A stretch of DNA of 64,000 nucleotides from Strigops habroptila (GCF_004027225.2 NC_044289.2:7057761-7121760); one strand, 5' to 3'; positions 45,252-59,615 are shown, counted from the stretch's first letter. The notes: generated by a model not told the origin, from the letters alone. Program-made: numbers and translations.

Positions 45252-48200
45252 TACAGGCAGAGCTGCTGTGGCTGTCTGCTCACGTCTAGAGTTGTCCAGA
45301 AAGGCTTGTCAGTTCCTGAGGACCTCCCTGGGTGACCACTCTGAGATGTCTGCAGATTAGTAGTAATAAGTGGTCATACACAGGCTATTAAGGACTAAAT
45401 AGGATGTTTTAAATTCACATCCTTATCCCATTGTAGTTTTCATGGTCATGCTTAGATTTTGTCTAAAGAAACAGTAGTAAGATAATATAGAGGAAATTGC
45501 CATGTTCAGAGCATTGAATGTTCAGGATATAAATACAAATAGCTAAAACCTTGGCCCAAAGTTTGCAGTCTTTTTTGTTGACCCATCCTTGACAGACCTG
45601 CAAATAGGCAAGGATTACTGCTTGCAAACAGGTAGAGTTGGGCAGCACAGAAACTCCATCCTTAGCTGTGAGATGACAACAACCCATGGATCCTGCAGCA
45701 CTGCCGGCTTTGGCCTGTGGCCTTACTTGCAATATTCCTGAACTTTATCCATGATCCCAAACCATGCTATGATCTTGGTCAAAGCAAGAGATATGAGCAC
45801 AGAAAAGTCTCACCTCCATCTCAAAGCAAGTGGGTTATTACCAGTAACCACAGCTGCTCCCATCAATGTCTCCCATCAACCAGCAGCCAAAAATAATACT
45901 GAAAAATTAACCCATTCAAGCAAACATAGTTTGTTTTTTGTTTTTTGTTTGTTTTTTTTTTTACCTAGTATTCCCTCTTCCTTCTCACCTGAGGGATGCT
46001 TTGAACAGCCCTGTTTAATACACACCATATCCAAATGATCTGTCAGATCATCTCACATGGATGCAGGTGTGAGGCAGGGTGTTCCTCTCCTTTCCTGCCC
46101 AGCTTTGTGTCCCATTCCCAGAAAAAGCAGGTAAGTCCTGTTATCCTGTCTGAAAAACACTGATTATTTACTGTGATTTTTCAAGCCAATCATGATACAT
46201 TGGTCCCAGAAGTACTGCATATGAGTGGCTTTTCTGGAACATCACTTGGGGATCAAAATTCACTCACTTCTTTTCCCCAGGTGATATTATTCCCTCGGGT
46301 GGGTATTGTTAAACCAGCAACACCAGCAGGAGAATGAAACGACCTGTTATACTCTGGTGCAAGGAGGTTTTCCCATTCTTCATGGGGAGCACAAAGCCCT
46401 TGAAACTTATCAGGAATCATACAAAACAGGATTTATACACAGCCTAGATTGATGAGCTATGTTGTGCTACCTTTAAAAAAATATCACAAAGTGATCCACA
46501 CCCAACACAAATCAGGGAATAAAGGCTTTTAACAAACAGTTGTTGCTTGTGAATTCTTTAAAAAATATTCCATCCCGTCTCTACAAAAGGTTGGTAAGGA
46601 ATTTACAAATGGCCTAATCCCCCACTAATCCTTTAAAATGCCAAGCTGTGATCGCACATGCTGTTTTGTGATTATGTGTCTTCAAGGGCTTGTTTAGATA
46701 CTTATTAAGAGATACCAACTTGGTTTTGTCATAGAGAGACAAAATTGCTTGATATGTTTTTGTTGCACTTTACATTCTTCTGAAAAGAAGCATCAGGTCT
46801 GCTTGGAAAGGCAAGTCATCCCCATCCTGCCTAATGACACTGCCACAGCTTTTGGGAACAACCAGGAGCTCTTCTGCACAGAGGAGGCCACCACATACTT
46901 CAGGTCTGTTGAAGACGCAAGCAGAGAAATGCTCCTTTCCTTGCTCCCTGCCCCAGCTGCTTCTCCTTTGAGAGTGGGGATAGCAATGGCTCATCTGATT
47001 TTTCAGAACCTTTTAGGACCTACATAGAAGAAGCTCTAGAGAAAGCACAGAGTATTATTATGTTGTTTGGTGGTGTCCTTAGCAAGCACTCGTGGAGACT
47101 ATGGCTGTTTTAAATTGTGAGTGATATTTCTATGCGCACAGATAACCAGGGCAGAGCCGACTTTTAACTGCTCCTGTGTGTTTAATTAGAGCTGCATTTT
47201 TAATCCTTTTAATTTGTATCTCTTTCTTAATAACCTCAGCTTGGCAAAGGTTGAAAAGGAATAAGTTTCATTTGAATATTGGGTAAAACTTGGTAACAGC
47301 AGAGCAGATTGTTTAGCAAAAAGGTTACAGCATGTTCTTTAAAGACTATGGGTAACAGTTTGGCTCTATTAAACTCTGGAGCTAGCTAAGCCTGGGTTTT
47401 CATCCTTTGAAAATCATTTCAGAGAAGCTTAACAAAAAGCGCACTTGGAACTCAATAATCCAAGCTTGCTATGGGAAGTTGAACTAAATCAATGAGGTGT
47501 TATTTACCTGCAATCTCAAGGCAAGTGAGATCATAGCAATGTGTTTTTACAGCACAGTTCTGAAATCTTACTGCAATCATGTTATATATTCTTGTTTAAC
47601 TTTTGTTGCCCAAAAGGAGAAAAAGTCATTGCAGACTATTGCAATATCTGCTGATGAAAGGAAACATCCTCAGAGGTTAAAAAAAAAAAAACCTACAGGA
47701 ATGCTCCAAGCTGAATTAGTGAAAATAGTTTCAGTAATCTCCAAATCTTGAACCCAGAGCTTATAGAGAGGAATGAACCTATTTCACAAGCACTTGCTGC
47801 TTTGTTTCAGATAAATTTGAAGATTCATTTCAGAAGAAAAAAACCCATGCCATTAAATACAAGGTAACTTTAAAAGATAAAAATCAGCAAGTTTTAGTTG
47901 TAACAACCACCATGAATTTTACCCAACACACTGGTAGACCTCAACGCCTGCTGATATCATAGGAAGACAGACCAGACTCCTCAGCCAGGTGGCTGTGGTT
48001 TGGAGGGAATAAGGCAAAGAGATCACGTCAAACACAGTGATTTTCAAAGTCAAGATTTTCTTGACAATTTTGCTGGGCCATCAAAAAACACACTTTGGTG
48101 TTAAGAATGACCACACTGGAGAATTGTCTGCACCCTTCAGATGACAACTGTTCAAACTCCATTTAGAATACACAAATAGGCATTTGCTGGTTTTAGTGTA

Positions 48201-49786
48201 TCTAACTACTAATGGAGGGACAGTTCTCAGCATGTTTAGTTTTGGTGATTACACCTTCCAGCAGATGCTGGGCATCACCATGTAGTCAATAAAAGTTTAT
48301 TTTTCTTCGTTACCATACGCAGGTCATGTAGAAGTAGCCCATGAACCCCAGAGGCTGCTGGAGCTGGCTGGAAGGCAGCAGTGTAGATTTGAAAAGGCCA
48401 AGTGTAAAAGCAATGGCTTAATTTGTGCTCTGGCAAATGACAGCATCCTTATCCTCAGGACAACTCTCACACCACCAGCAGCAATGCAAGTTTCCACATA
48501 ACCTCATTTTTAATTTCTGAAGATGCTCAGTTCATGGACAACCCTCTGTCCAGGCTGCGGCACTGAGGCTGCTCACCACTCCTTCACTTCTGATATGATT
48601 CAATATGAATTCTTGTGCCAGATGCAGAAGACTCACTACTACTTTCAGGCAGCATTCCTTCCCTTGCGAGTGCTGATGCTATACTTACATTAACTATAAA
48701 GGCATGTCTCTGCATGAAACCTGTTGCAGCTGTTGCATATCTGCATGAAGTGATCTTCAACAGTTGTTGTGTGAGCAGCATGTCTGCACAACTTTGATTC
48801 TCTCTGACTACTTCAATTTTGTCTTGGATTGTTGTGGCCACATAGCACTGGGATGTTTTGAAATCAATAATCAGTGCTCCGGTCAAACTGCTTGCTCAAC
48901 ATTGCTCCACGTCTGTGCTGTCCATGTTTGATGGGGTATTTCATGCTGGGTATTATATGATACTTCCCAGAAGGCATCAGAGTTCTCAGACAAAATGATA
49001 GAGTTTTCATAATTCCTTTCGTTCATCCCATCACTCAGTTGTTTTCATATGGACCATTTTCTGACATTGTGGAAGAACAAGGATAATCCTTGTGATCATG
49101 AAATGCCACCATTCTAGAAAAGCACACAAAGCTTACTACACCAGAGGAGGGTTGCAATGGCTTTGTGCAGAGGGATATAGGGCAGAGTATTGCAAATACA
49201 CCGCTTCCACTTCTCCTAGGAAAAAGCTAACCAGTGTGATACTGAGAGTTCAGCTGTCAAGGAAAACTTTTTATCAAAGAGATAAACCTCAGAGGGGGAT
49301 TCTAACAATAAGGCATACTGCTACAACACGGATAGGGGCTGGGCCAATGAATACACTTTCTTAGGAGGTAGGGGGTGGTGTGATCCCATCCTATTTCCAT
49401 GTGTCGGGGTGCAAAATAGCATGTGACAGACACAGCACCATCAAAACGACACATTTGCATGTGCAGGGGGTTCACAGTTGTATTCTACCTTTCTAAGTAC
49501 AGGCGGTGGTAGTTTGATCCTTCTGGAGTGAAAAAGCAAAGGGTTTCATTATTCTGGTTGTTTGGCAGTGGAGAAGTGGTCCATCTCTGGCACGGCTACA
49601 CTGACAAGCCTGTCTCCAAGAGCAGTATCTCGTGCAAAGGCACAGCTCCAGAGAGACCCAGAGCAAACATCGGAAGAGATCCACCAGTGCTCCTCATCTC
49701 ACACTCCTACTTCACTGCTGAATCATCACAATTGAAGCCCATTTCCAAAGCAGACTGACAATGTACTCAAACATAAGAGGGTTCAC
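45252..49786. other. Intergenic, RTF2-TFAP2C interval, no gene seen
   Basis: AT-rich, no repeat family recognised. One minus-strand open frame of 100 codons (48886-48584) opens with TTG rather than ATG and resembles no family I know. Confidence 0.5.
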
Positions 49787-49874
49787 ACAGAATCATAGAA
49801 TCATTAGAGTTGGAAAGGACCTTAAGATCATCTAGTTCCAACCCCCCTGTCATGGGCAGGGACATCTTGCACTA
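49787..49874 (-). mobile_element. Short CR1 LINE 3' fragment
   Basis: CACAGAATCATAGAATCATT, then GAGTTGGAAAGGACCTTAAG and CCCCCCTGTCATGGGCAGGG: only the last 90 or so bases of a CR1, reverse orientation. Confidence 0.88.
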
Positions 49875-51535
49875 AAAAGCAAGCACATCAAGTGCTGCTT
49901 CCAGACACGAAGGTCTTCAGTATAAGTGAACACAAAACAACTTACAGCGATGGGAATGGGAGCTAATGCCCACTGACTGTGAGAGGCATGGGCTGTCCCA
50001 GCAAAAGCACAATGTGCTCTCAGTGGCACCATGACTTCCACCAGGCTGGCATGCTGCTGGAGCACGCTGCCCTTCCAGCACTGCCCTGTGCCTCCACATA
50101 ACCTGTTTGCTGAGGCCTCTAACACCAAGAGAAGACAGAAGCAACATTTACCAGACTGTACCATTACCAGTTGCAGCTCACAACGTGAAGGAACATGATA
50201 AAAACAGAGCAAGTGCCTCCCTGATGCCCTACTGCCTGCAGTGCTCTGAAGCCATACACTGATGCCAACCAACAGCTTGAGTAGGATGTCGACCTAGCAA
50301 GCAAGCCAGATCATTGTGCCATCTCCTCAAAAAATCCTTCTCTGCCTTTGATATGTTAATCCTGCATAAGGCAAATTCTCCCATTAGAATATAGTCCATT
50401 CTGGTCTCCATGCAATCTGCATTATCCAGTTCAAAGTTAAATTAAAAATCCCAACCTGTGTGAATGTTGTAATCACATTATGAAATCTGTAAACCTATTT
50501 TTAATGTCTTAATGCTGCTCTAGCTGAACTAGGCAAAGAGACTGCTGCATTGCATTTGCTTTGCACTTTTTTAGATTCTCATGCACTAGTTAAATATTCA
50601 CTCTGCGGTGGTTGCATTTCCAGTACCGCAAGACCCTAAAATAGAAGACAAGTTTTTCTTTCCCTCTTTTGTGTTTAAAATTCCAACTACAGGCAACTTG
50701 ACTTGGAGATCTCTCCAAATCAAATGTGGAGTGCTAAACATTGCAAGGAGAGCTGCTGAAAACGTTTCAATGTAATACAGATGCCAGAAAATAGGATTGA
50801 AATCCCAAACACACAGCTATTGGCAGTGGGTTTAGGGGGTGATGGAGCCAAATATTTTATTTCATTTCAAATTTAAGATATATTAAATGTTAATTCTGTG
50901 AGTAGCTTGTTTTTAAGAAAGAAAGTATTTGAACATAGCTGGAACAACTCAAACGATGGGCACAGCTCAACTATCCCAAAACAACATTTTACAGAACATT
51001 ACTTCAGGGAGTAGTTTGCACTTTTCATTCTCATCTGGAATGGCAACAAGCTCTGAAGCACTGGAATTTTCTGTGGAACAAAACCTCTATTTTCTGACCA
51101 AGTCTCTTTGAAAAATCAATGTATTAAACAGTCAAATAAATCCTACTGTTTTCACTTGAGAGTCATCTTATTAAAGGACAGGCGCTGGCTCTGCACTAGC
51201 TTCCCCCTTTTTACACTCCATCTCTTTATTACCACTAGTATTTCTCCACTCACAATTATGATGTGGTCCCTGATATTAAGTGCATACAAACTACATACAT
51301 ACAAAAACAAAGATGGAAAGGACAATAGAGAGACCACAGATTTATCCTGTGATCACAGGATCTTCAAGGCAGGCACTAGAACAAAATTCTGTACTATCCA
51401 GACCACGTGCAGCAGTTATTGCTGCATGGACACCTGTGCGGTGCTGTAACATCATTTACTCACTATTACATGGAGATACAGGAAATTAGTGTGTGTTTCT
51501 GTAGGTAACAGAAAGGAAAGCTTTAGCACTACTGT
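49875..51535. other. Intergenic, between two CR1 fragments, no gene seen
   Basis: No coding or RNA gene recognised. The minus-strand open frame at 50272-49850 runs into the CR1 fragment and has no recognisable domain. Confidence 0.5.
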
Positions 51536-51960
51536 TATAGAATCACAGATGGGTTTGGGTTGGAAGGACCTTAAAACTCATCCGGTTCCAACTCCCTGAC
51601 ATGGGCAAGGACACCTTCCACTAGATCAGGTTGCTCCAAGCCTCGTCCAACCTGGCCTTGAACACTGCCAGGGATGGGGCAGCCACAGCTTCTCTGGGCA
51701 CCCTGTGCCAGCGCCTCAGCACCCTCACAGGAAAGAGCTTCTGCCTCAGAGCTCATCTCAATCTCCCCTTTGGCAGGTTAAAGCCATTCCCCTTGTCCTG
51801 TCCCTACAGGCCCTTGTCCAAAGCCCCTCTCCAGGTTTCTTGTAGCCCCTTTAGACACTGGAGCTGCTCTAAGGTCTCCTGGAGGCTTCTCTTCTCCAGG
51901 CTGAACAACCCCAGCTCTCTCAGCCTGTCCCCAGAGCAGAGCTGCTCCAGCCCTCGGATC
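51536..51960 (-). mobile_element. CR1 LINE 3' fragment (longest copy here)
   Basis: Begins ATAGAATCACAGATGGGTTT and continues through GGACACCTTCCACTAGATCA, CCTTGAACACTGCCAGGGAT, TTAAAGCCATTCCCCTTGTC and CAGGCTGAACAACCCCAGCT to about 51960. It is reverse-oriented and well preserved, so a fairly recent copy. It abuts the GC-rich block at 52050-52600. Confidence 0.9.
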
Positions 51961-52049
51961 TTACCTGTAGCATTTATTAAGCTTGAAAAGCGGAGATTAC
52001 TTACAGCACAGTGAGGGAGTTTGAGAAACTTTGGGCAGCAGAGAAAGGG

Positions 52050-52600
52050 AGCAGGAAGTTTTAGAAGGGAAGAAGCTCAGTTCGGGCTTTGCGAGGCTGT
52101 CTCCAGGCCGGGGCCGCATCCCCGCTGCTCCCGGCCGCTTCCTGCGCTGGACTTCGGGTGCCACCGCATGGATAACGCGGCCAAGTGCAGCTCCTGTTCG
52201 GTCCCTGCGCGCAAAGCCAAGAGCGGCGGGGGGGGGGGTGGGGGGAGAGGGAGGGAAGAAAAACCCAACCAAGTGTGAAGGAATAGATCCAGTTCTGCGA
52301 CCCAGCCTCCTGCGGTTGCACTTGGCGGCTCCCACTTCAGCTCCCGGGGTGCTCTTACAGCACCCGGGATACTGCAGATGCGCCCCTGCCCTCTCACTGC
52401 TTCGGAGGCTGCATTCACTAGGAGCGCACCCTCACAGGTACTTGTGCTCAGGCAGTCGGGGTGTGTGTGACACTAAATCTTCACCCATTCGGGCAAATTC
52501 CAGCTTTTCCCTGCGGTTTGTGAGCCTCTCGCCCCTGCCCGGCGCAGCTGGCAGCAGCCGCTGCAGCCAGTCCGACGGGGATGTTTGAGACTGTTTAATG
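52050..52600. promoter_or_regulatory. Isolated GC/CpG-rich block, function unknown
   Basis: About 500 bp with many CpGs (for example GAGGCTGTCTCCAGGCCGGG, GATAACGCGGCCAAGTGCAG) standing in AT-rich DNA between RTF2 and TFAP2C. Short open frames here give no recognisable protein. It could be a non-coding-RNA promoter, an orphan CpG island or an enhancer. It contains a G-run with one T at about 52227-52245. Confidence 0.4.
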
Positions 52601-54191
52601 ATTCCTTAAAGAATGGAAACATGCAAACCAAATGAGCTATGAGTAGCTTAAATCTCAATGGGGAAGTAAATGGCTACAGCTTAAGAGATCCAACCAGCCC
52701 AGCATGCCCGCTGCTGACCACAATTCAAATGCTAGCAGATTCTGTTTCACTGAATTAAACAAGAGTCCTTGTTCAAATATTAGGAAAGCCAAGAAAAAAC
52801 GTTCTTGGAGAAACAAATCCTGCTGTGCTGGATCAGCTCCATGGACTAACTAATCCAGGATTGAGTCCTAGGAATCACCGGCACCAAATATCTCCGGGAA
52901 AAGTGCAAGATACAGCTACCTCATCTCAAACCATAGCGATGTCAAGAATCGAGGGAAACATTTACAGTAAATATAGAATTAGTTGGTCTGAAGTGAATAC
53001 CATGAAAAAATAGTTCGACTTCATAAGCTTGGACAGACAATGCAGTTTTAATGACTGAGTTTTCATCTTTGTTAGTTTAATTTATTGGTCTCAGTCAGAT
53101 CCTAGCAGGGAAGAGGAGGGCCAGCTTCAAAGGACAGTGATGGACTTACTAAAAATACATGTAATCAGGTTAGGAATACCACTTTCTCACAAGTAACATA
53201 CAATGCAAAGCCTGACTGGCAGCTGATGCTTGAACAGCCAGGATGGGAGCTGGGACATGGCACTTGGCATTGGATGGGAAGGGGAATCGATGAGGATGAG
53301 AAGAGCATATGCAGGTATTGCCGCTGGCCTGGCCAGTGCTAATAATCATTGCCATTCATAAGCATAAGAGAGGCAAGTATTCCCACCCCCACCCCCCCAC
53401 TGCCATTTAAAAAGTATCTGACCTAATTATTACTATCCCTGTTGTGTAAATTCAGCACTTTGTCAGTCTGAATAAATGTACATTAGCTTTAACATGAGTT
53501 AAACAAGTTTAAACAATGAAGGAAGCTTTGTGAAGCTCCCTTGCTTTTTAACTTATTTGACACCACACTAAAGAGCCCATTTAGACTAAAGAGTTCAGCA
53601 CATTTTGGGACCCATTAAATACCCAGGTTGAGACTAGATATTCCCTTTTTCTTTTCTTAATTTGTCCTGCCTTGTTGCTAAAGTCAGCATAATTGAGCAA
53701 TAAGCTGCTTTGCATTTCTTTAGCTTTGTAGGCAAGTTGGAAAAAGCTACACCCATCCCATTCCACACAGCCCTTTCCATGCTAATACAGACATTCCCAC
53801 TTATCACTGCAAAGTGGATACTCAGTGATTCTTCAGAATTACTTTTAATTAAAAAAGAGGAAACTCATGGCATAAAAATGTGACATCCATTAGGAAAACT
53901 TACACTATCAAATTGTTTCTATTTTAGGCTAACAACATATTTCTTCCCAGAGTCAGCCTTTGACAGCCCACAGAAAAGCATTCCTTGTCTTCAATTTACA
54001 AATTACACTGTACCCTGATAGGGACACCTTCCATCCTCCAGACGTAATAATTAAGTCTTAAGAGATTCTCATACAGGGGAGGAGATAACTTATATGGGAG
54101 AAGGGAGGGAAAGATTGGCCATCTGTCCAAGATCACCAAAGGAAGAAGGGAAACAACTTCTTACCAGTAGCATGAAAGAGACTGAACATTT
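52601..54191. other. Intergenic, no gene seen
   Basis: AT-rich non-coding DNA with a short C-run at about 53382-53398. Nothing else supported. Confidence 0.5.
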
Positions 54192-54368
54192 TGAACAAGC
54201 TCCCCAGAGAAGCTGTGGCTGCCCCATCCCTGGCAGTGTTCAAGGCCAAGTTGGACGAGGCTTGGAGCAACCTGCTCTAGTGGAAGGTGTCCCTGCCCAT
54301 GACAGGGGGTTGGAACTGGATGAGCTTTAAGCTCCCTTCAAACCCAAACCAGTCTGTGATTCTATGAT
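54192..54368 (+). mobile_element. CR1 LINE 3' fragment
   Basis: Forward-oriented: AGAGAAGCTGTGGCTGCCCC, CCCTGGCAGTGTTCAAGGCC, CTGCCCATGACAGGGGGTTG and the terminal GTGATTCTATGATAT. Confidence 0.88.
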
Positions 54369-57300
54369 ATGTTCTCCACTGCGGATACAACTCTGCTCTT
54401 TAAAAACTGCCACACAGGGAGGAAAATAAATAAATAAAGCACACAGTGACAAGTTATGAGCCTACCCTGACTCAAACTGCCACCAAATTCAGGACACGGC
54501 CTGGAAGATAGAGAATGTTCAGCTGTGAGGCAGCCTGTCTGGCTGCGTAACAGCAGCAAATTAGCACCAGAGAGCAAACAGGGCTGCAAAACCAGAGCAT
54601 CCGTCACCCAGACCATTCCCTATTCCCTGCTCTCCTGATCATCATCAAGCAAAGCTCTGTCTGATTCCTGTAGGCAGTGGAAAAGGGGTGGCAAATGAGA
54701 AGGAACAAAGGGAAAACTGGGTGGAAGAAGCAGTAGTGCAACCTGACAGACAAATGCTCTACAAGGGGAAGGGGTTGTTTTTCACCAACTCGCACTCTTA
54801 ACTTTTGAGAAAACCTCTTGGAGATATCACAAGTACCACACAAGGGTTGAGTTCTGCTGGATGGGTTACAAAGAGCTGGTAGGGCAACATTTTAAAATGA
54901 GAATTTCATTTTACTCAATGTCATAACGAAATCGGCTCTTCCTTAAAAAAAGATCTGTGGTCAATCTGCAAATTGAATTCTGTCACTGACCTGTAAGAGA
55001 TATTTTAATCCACATGAAGTTAAATGCTTGACAAAACCACAGCTACGAAATTGTTAGCAGTACCTCCACAGTAACTGGGCGGTTGGATGGATATTTAGAT
55101 TTAAATCCTGGCTTACAGGCAGAATTCCCGTCAGTTGCAGATGGATTAGGATTCCATCCCTCTTGCTCATTTTGAAAGTTGGTAAAGTTTAAAATGCAGA
55201 AAAAAACCCAACCCAATTATAATTTCTAGCTGTCAAGAAGGAATTATATCAGTTCCATCTTACAGAAGGAAATCTGCGCTGTCTAGCAGTAATCAGTTCC
55301 ATATTTGTGAAGCCTTCCAACAAAACACTTCTTGTCTATGATTTGTATTCATCTTGGACACATTGATTTCAGACCCTCTGTGGATTGTGATGTATAAACA
55401 GCCCTTTTATTTTTAAATGCAACTAAGAAACTATTTGGCAGGGTCACTGCAGTTCTGAATCTGGAGCAAAATATACCAACTGCAACTGGCATCTGGGCTG
55501 CGAAGCAAGCAAGACAGGACACTTAAAGACAGTTGTGTTCATTCAGTTCAGCTAAGAATAGGACATTAATAGAAATATTTTAATGTTTAAAGCGAATGTT
55601 AAGCTTTTCTTGGGTCAATTTCACAGGCATGTGATGATCTCATGGCATGGACCTTGGAAACTGAAGCCGAGAGGTTCCGAGAGTCCAATAAAATTTCCCA
55701 ACCATGTGAGCAAATGACATGCATTTTCCCACCATACACCTCCCAAACTCTATTCCCATTAGAGAGAAGATAGTTCTACGATTACTTCTAAAAAAAAGAA
55801 ATAGTCCCGGGAAATAAAATTTCACATATACTGACAGAACAAACTCTGTCCTTTGAAGCTTACTATTCATTATCTACAGTTTTATCCGCAGGATGTCACA
55901 ATTTGAGTCTTTCCAGAAAAGATACTACATGTTCCTCCTCTTCAAAAGTCTTCCCGACGGCTGTTGGGGTACTGCTTTTTGTCTGAAGGATTTTAGTCTA
56001 ATTTTCTAGAGATTCAGGGCTGCTACTTGTACCAGCAATGTTATAAAAGACTGTTTAATTTCAACTAATATTTTCAGAGATGTAATACCCTTGAAGACAC
56101 ACTGGTTTTAGAGGTCTTGTGGAAATAAATGGCTGGAGAGATGAGGCCTTCAACAGCAATGTCCTTACAGAGGGACAGGCTGCAGAGCTCAGCGCTATCC
56201 ACCAGCAGGCTGATCAGCACATACCTCCAGCCTAAATGCTAGTAAAAACACACTGGGCAGAGCTGACGGTACTAGAACATGGTGAGGCCAGGAGATGTGC
56301 AAAGAATGGAGGTTAGGGAGGGAAGGAGGGAAGTCATCTGTTACTGCAGTGTGCAGGAGCCAGGGAAAAGCAATCTGCCCCAAACCCACCTTTGTCAGCT
56401 TCAGAACGTTCATCATGCAAGGTTTAGTGCTTACTGTCCTCTGCAAAGGCAAAAAGCCATAGCACCAGCACCTCTGTTTCTCTTCACAGGTCAGCCCATG
56501 GTGCAGGAGAGCACAAGGTGGTTTGTCCGCTGCAGGAGGGCATTGAGGCTGCTCCACCACACCTGAGGCTACAGGTGCTGTGATGGACCACTGAGGAAAA
56601 GGAGAAAGGGTAGTTTTTGGATACGTCATGGAGCAACATGAATCTCACATCTGATTTGGCGTAAGTAGGGAACAAAGCTGTAGCAGTGAACATGGACAGC
56701 AGGCTGACTTGGCTAAGTGTGAATGTGTGAACACCCTCACATTGTCAGATTGAGAGGTACCAATACCAGAAGGACTGAACGCTCAGCAAGTGTGCAGCAC
56801 AACAGGCAGTTCACAGGACTGTAACAGGATATATGGCTGTACAGTATACACCCATCATTTGATTACTGGGCTATGTGAAGGAAGTTGTTCAATTTCAGTC
56901 CAGTTCCCAGTGGGCAGGTTCCACATCACACACACACACAAAAATCCCCCTATTATACAATTGACACTAATTGGATCCTTTTTAAGCTCTTCAGAAGGGA
57001 AGCCAAGGCTTGAACATCATGGAAACAGAATTAACTGTTCTGCGAACTCCCCAGAACAGAGACACATGGATGCAATGCTGTGGGAGACTTATGTGGCATC
57101 TCAGAAAATATAGGTTTCAGATTCTAAGACTTTCGCAGTCTTCAACTTTCACCAACATTCAAATTCACCTATATTAAAAGAAAATTAAATTGCCCTCCCC
57201 CACAAAAAGCAAACCACAACAAAGCAAACATCCTCCAGCAAACTATTTGCTTGAATCTATTAAAACTTGCCAAGTCAACGTTCCAGTCTCAACGGCCTGG

Positions 57301-59615
57301 CTGAGCCTGCCAACAACAGAAGTGTCAGTTTTTTGCTCCTCTATTTTACATTAACAAAAGTCAACTGTGGCAATGAATTGCATTACATGCCAACAATATA
57401 TCACATTCCTTCACAGCTGGTTTTTGTAAAGGGAAGGAAAAGACCTCAGTAGTCACTGACAACACTTCTATAAACCATAAACATTTTAAGAACTCCATCT
57501 GCATTCAGGATGGCAAACTCCCAAACAAAATCCTATCCAAGTGGCAGAGCACGAACTACCAATTCCAGTTAATAAACCCAAGCATGAATGAGCAATCCAT
57601 ACATTAACCAAATTATGCTAGTCATGAACTTATTTTAATAGATGAGCCAGTCAGACTGAAAGAAAGAAATCAGTATTATTTCCTGCCCCAACGAGCAGGA
57701 AAGCCTGTTCCCAAGTCAGCAGGCTGGACTTTGCCTAACACATTATCAAGAAAAGGGAAACAGAACTGCATATTACGTTGTGTCGTATTCTTTAACAAAG
57801 TAATAGCTTGATCACAAGAATTAAGTTAATTCCTCTTAGGATTTACAACTGATTTAAATAGAAGAATAATGCATTCCTATAAAGCACTAATAGGACTAAC
57901 ACATATTGTCAAAACAGAATTAGACTGCAAATGAAGGCCTTACTATAGTATATCTTTTAGTGTAGTAATTTCATTATCTGCAACTAACAACTAATAAAGG
58001 TTAATAATGAAGTGGAAAAGAATACAGAACAAGGAGAACAAAGCTGATTATTAGACATGCACACAAAGCGTGACTGAGTGCTTCCTGGAAGCTTGAGTAA
58101 ACCTCAAACTGTTTGATGTGATATATATAGGCATTCCCATCTTTGGAAACCAAAACTGCTTACCACCATATACATTCTGCAACAAGCCAATTTTTAATTA
58201 TACCTATCAAAATAATAATAAAATCCTAGCAGTTTCATTCAACACACCTGAATCATGGAGACCACCTACACAACTGTAAACACAGCATTTGAATCTCTAA
58301 TTCACTATTGCCAATTAGAAATGGGGACAGTTTTAAACATAAATTATGAGGATAATTAATTATTTTCACACACAGAGGTAACAATGTAACATCATGCAGT
58401 GGTTTTACAAGCCTCCTACTTTCTGCATTTCTATTCTGGTTAGTTTGTGCCAAGATTATAAAAGCATATTTTAATAGAGGAAGAGAGGAAGGTGAAAAGG
58501 TTCCATTCCTTCCTCTGGTCATTTCATGTCGGTATTATTGGATTCAAATATTCAGCTGCTATGGAATTGCTATGGAACATTAACATTTTAAAAGAATTCC
58601 TGTCTTTGGAAAATAGCTAAGAATACAAGGGGCAAAGGAAAGCCCATAAAAGTTATTCTGTTGTAGCACTGACCAAATAAGCACTTGTCTATCAGTTCAA
58701 CTGAACATGAAGCACTATGGTCACACAACAAGAGCAAGTTTTATTTAAATCAACATCACAGGGATCAAAAGCATAAATATAAAAGCAAAACTGAGTGAGT
58801 ACTACACTTAGCATCTTCCTGTAACAAGCAGTCATTGTTTCCTGGTAAGAGTTTTATGTCAGAAAATAAACCAACGTGTCCTACAGATATGAAAACAGCA
58901 CATTTCAGTTGCCCGCAAAGTGCAAGAGAAATGTTTGCAAAAGCTAACCCAGCCTGGCAGGGTTCCCTCCATCAGTCACCAGTGGATTTGACTCCTCTGA
59001 CACTGGTGCCCACTTGTTTCCCCCTAAAAAGCCAGTTAAGATCTGCCTGTTCCTGTGCTGTCACCACTCATTTCTCTCTCACCCTGTGCAAATGCTTGTA
59101 TTTTCATGTAAGCTGTCAAATTCAAAATGGCAAATTGCTTCTCAGAGTTACACAGAACCTTACTGTTTCAGCAGAAAAGTAAGGAAACTCATACTTTTGT
59201 TCCATTGTATTCTGATCCTCTGAAAAAAGAAAGCTCAGACCTGATAATTCTAACTTTAAAACAGACACCCAAAAAGAAAACCCCCAAAACCTTTCTGGGG
59301 AAAACCCAGCCTTTGCTATCGCAGGCTCATCTTTATAGATAACGATTTACAAGGGAATACTTTGTTATTAAAAACAGCTTACAATAAAATGTACAAGAAG
59401 AATGCTGTACAAACATTTTCATTATTATCCTTTCATGTATTCCATCAAAAGGGAAATTACTTGAAAATACTTACAGAACCTTTAAGAAACATATACTAGT
59501 TCTACCAAGTTAGGTGTCAGAAAGTTCAAAAAAATGTGCATTTCTGTACTAATACATTGAAAACTATGATTATAGTTGCAGCAAATATCAAATATAAGGC
59601 AGAAATTGTTTCCTG
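54369..59615. other. Intergenic, downstream of RTF2, no gene seen
   Basis: AT-rich non-coding DNA. A CA dinucleotide run is at about 56928-56941. No GCNT7-type glycosyltransferase exon, which would be a long open frame, was found here. Confidence 0.5.
58740..58745 (-). other. Nearest canonical polyadenylation signal after RTF2
   Basis: TTTATT on the plus strand (AATAAA on the minus strand), about 1.4 kb after the RTF2 stop. A weaker TATAAA variant is at 60005-60000, about 125 nt after the stop. The actual RTF2 3' end is not determined; a CR1 fragment (59616-59784) lies between the stop and this signal. Confidence 0.3.
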
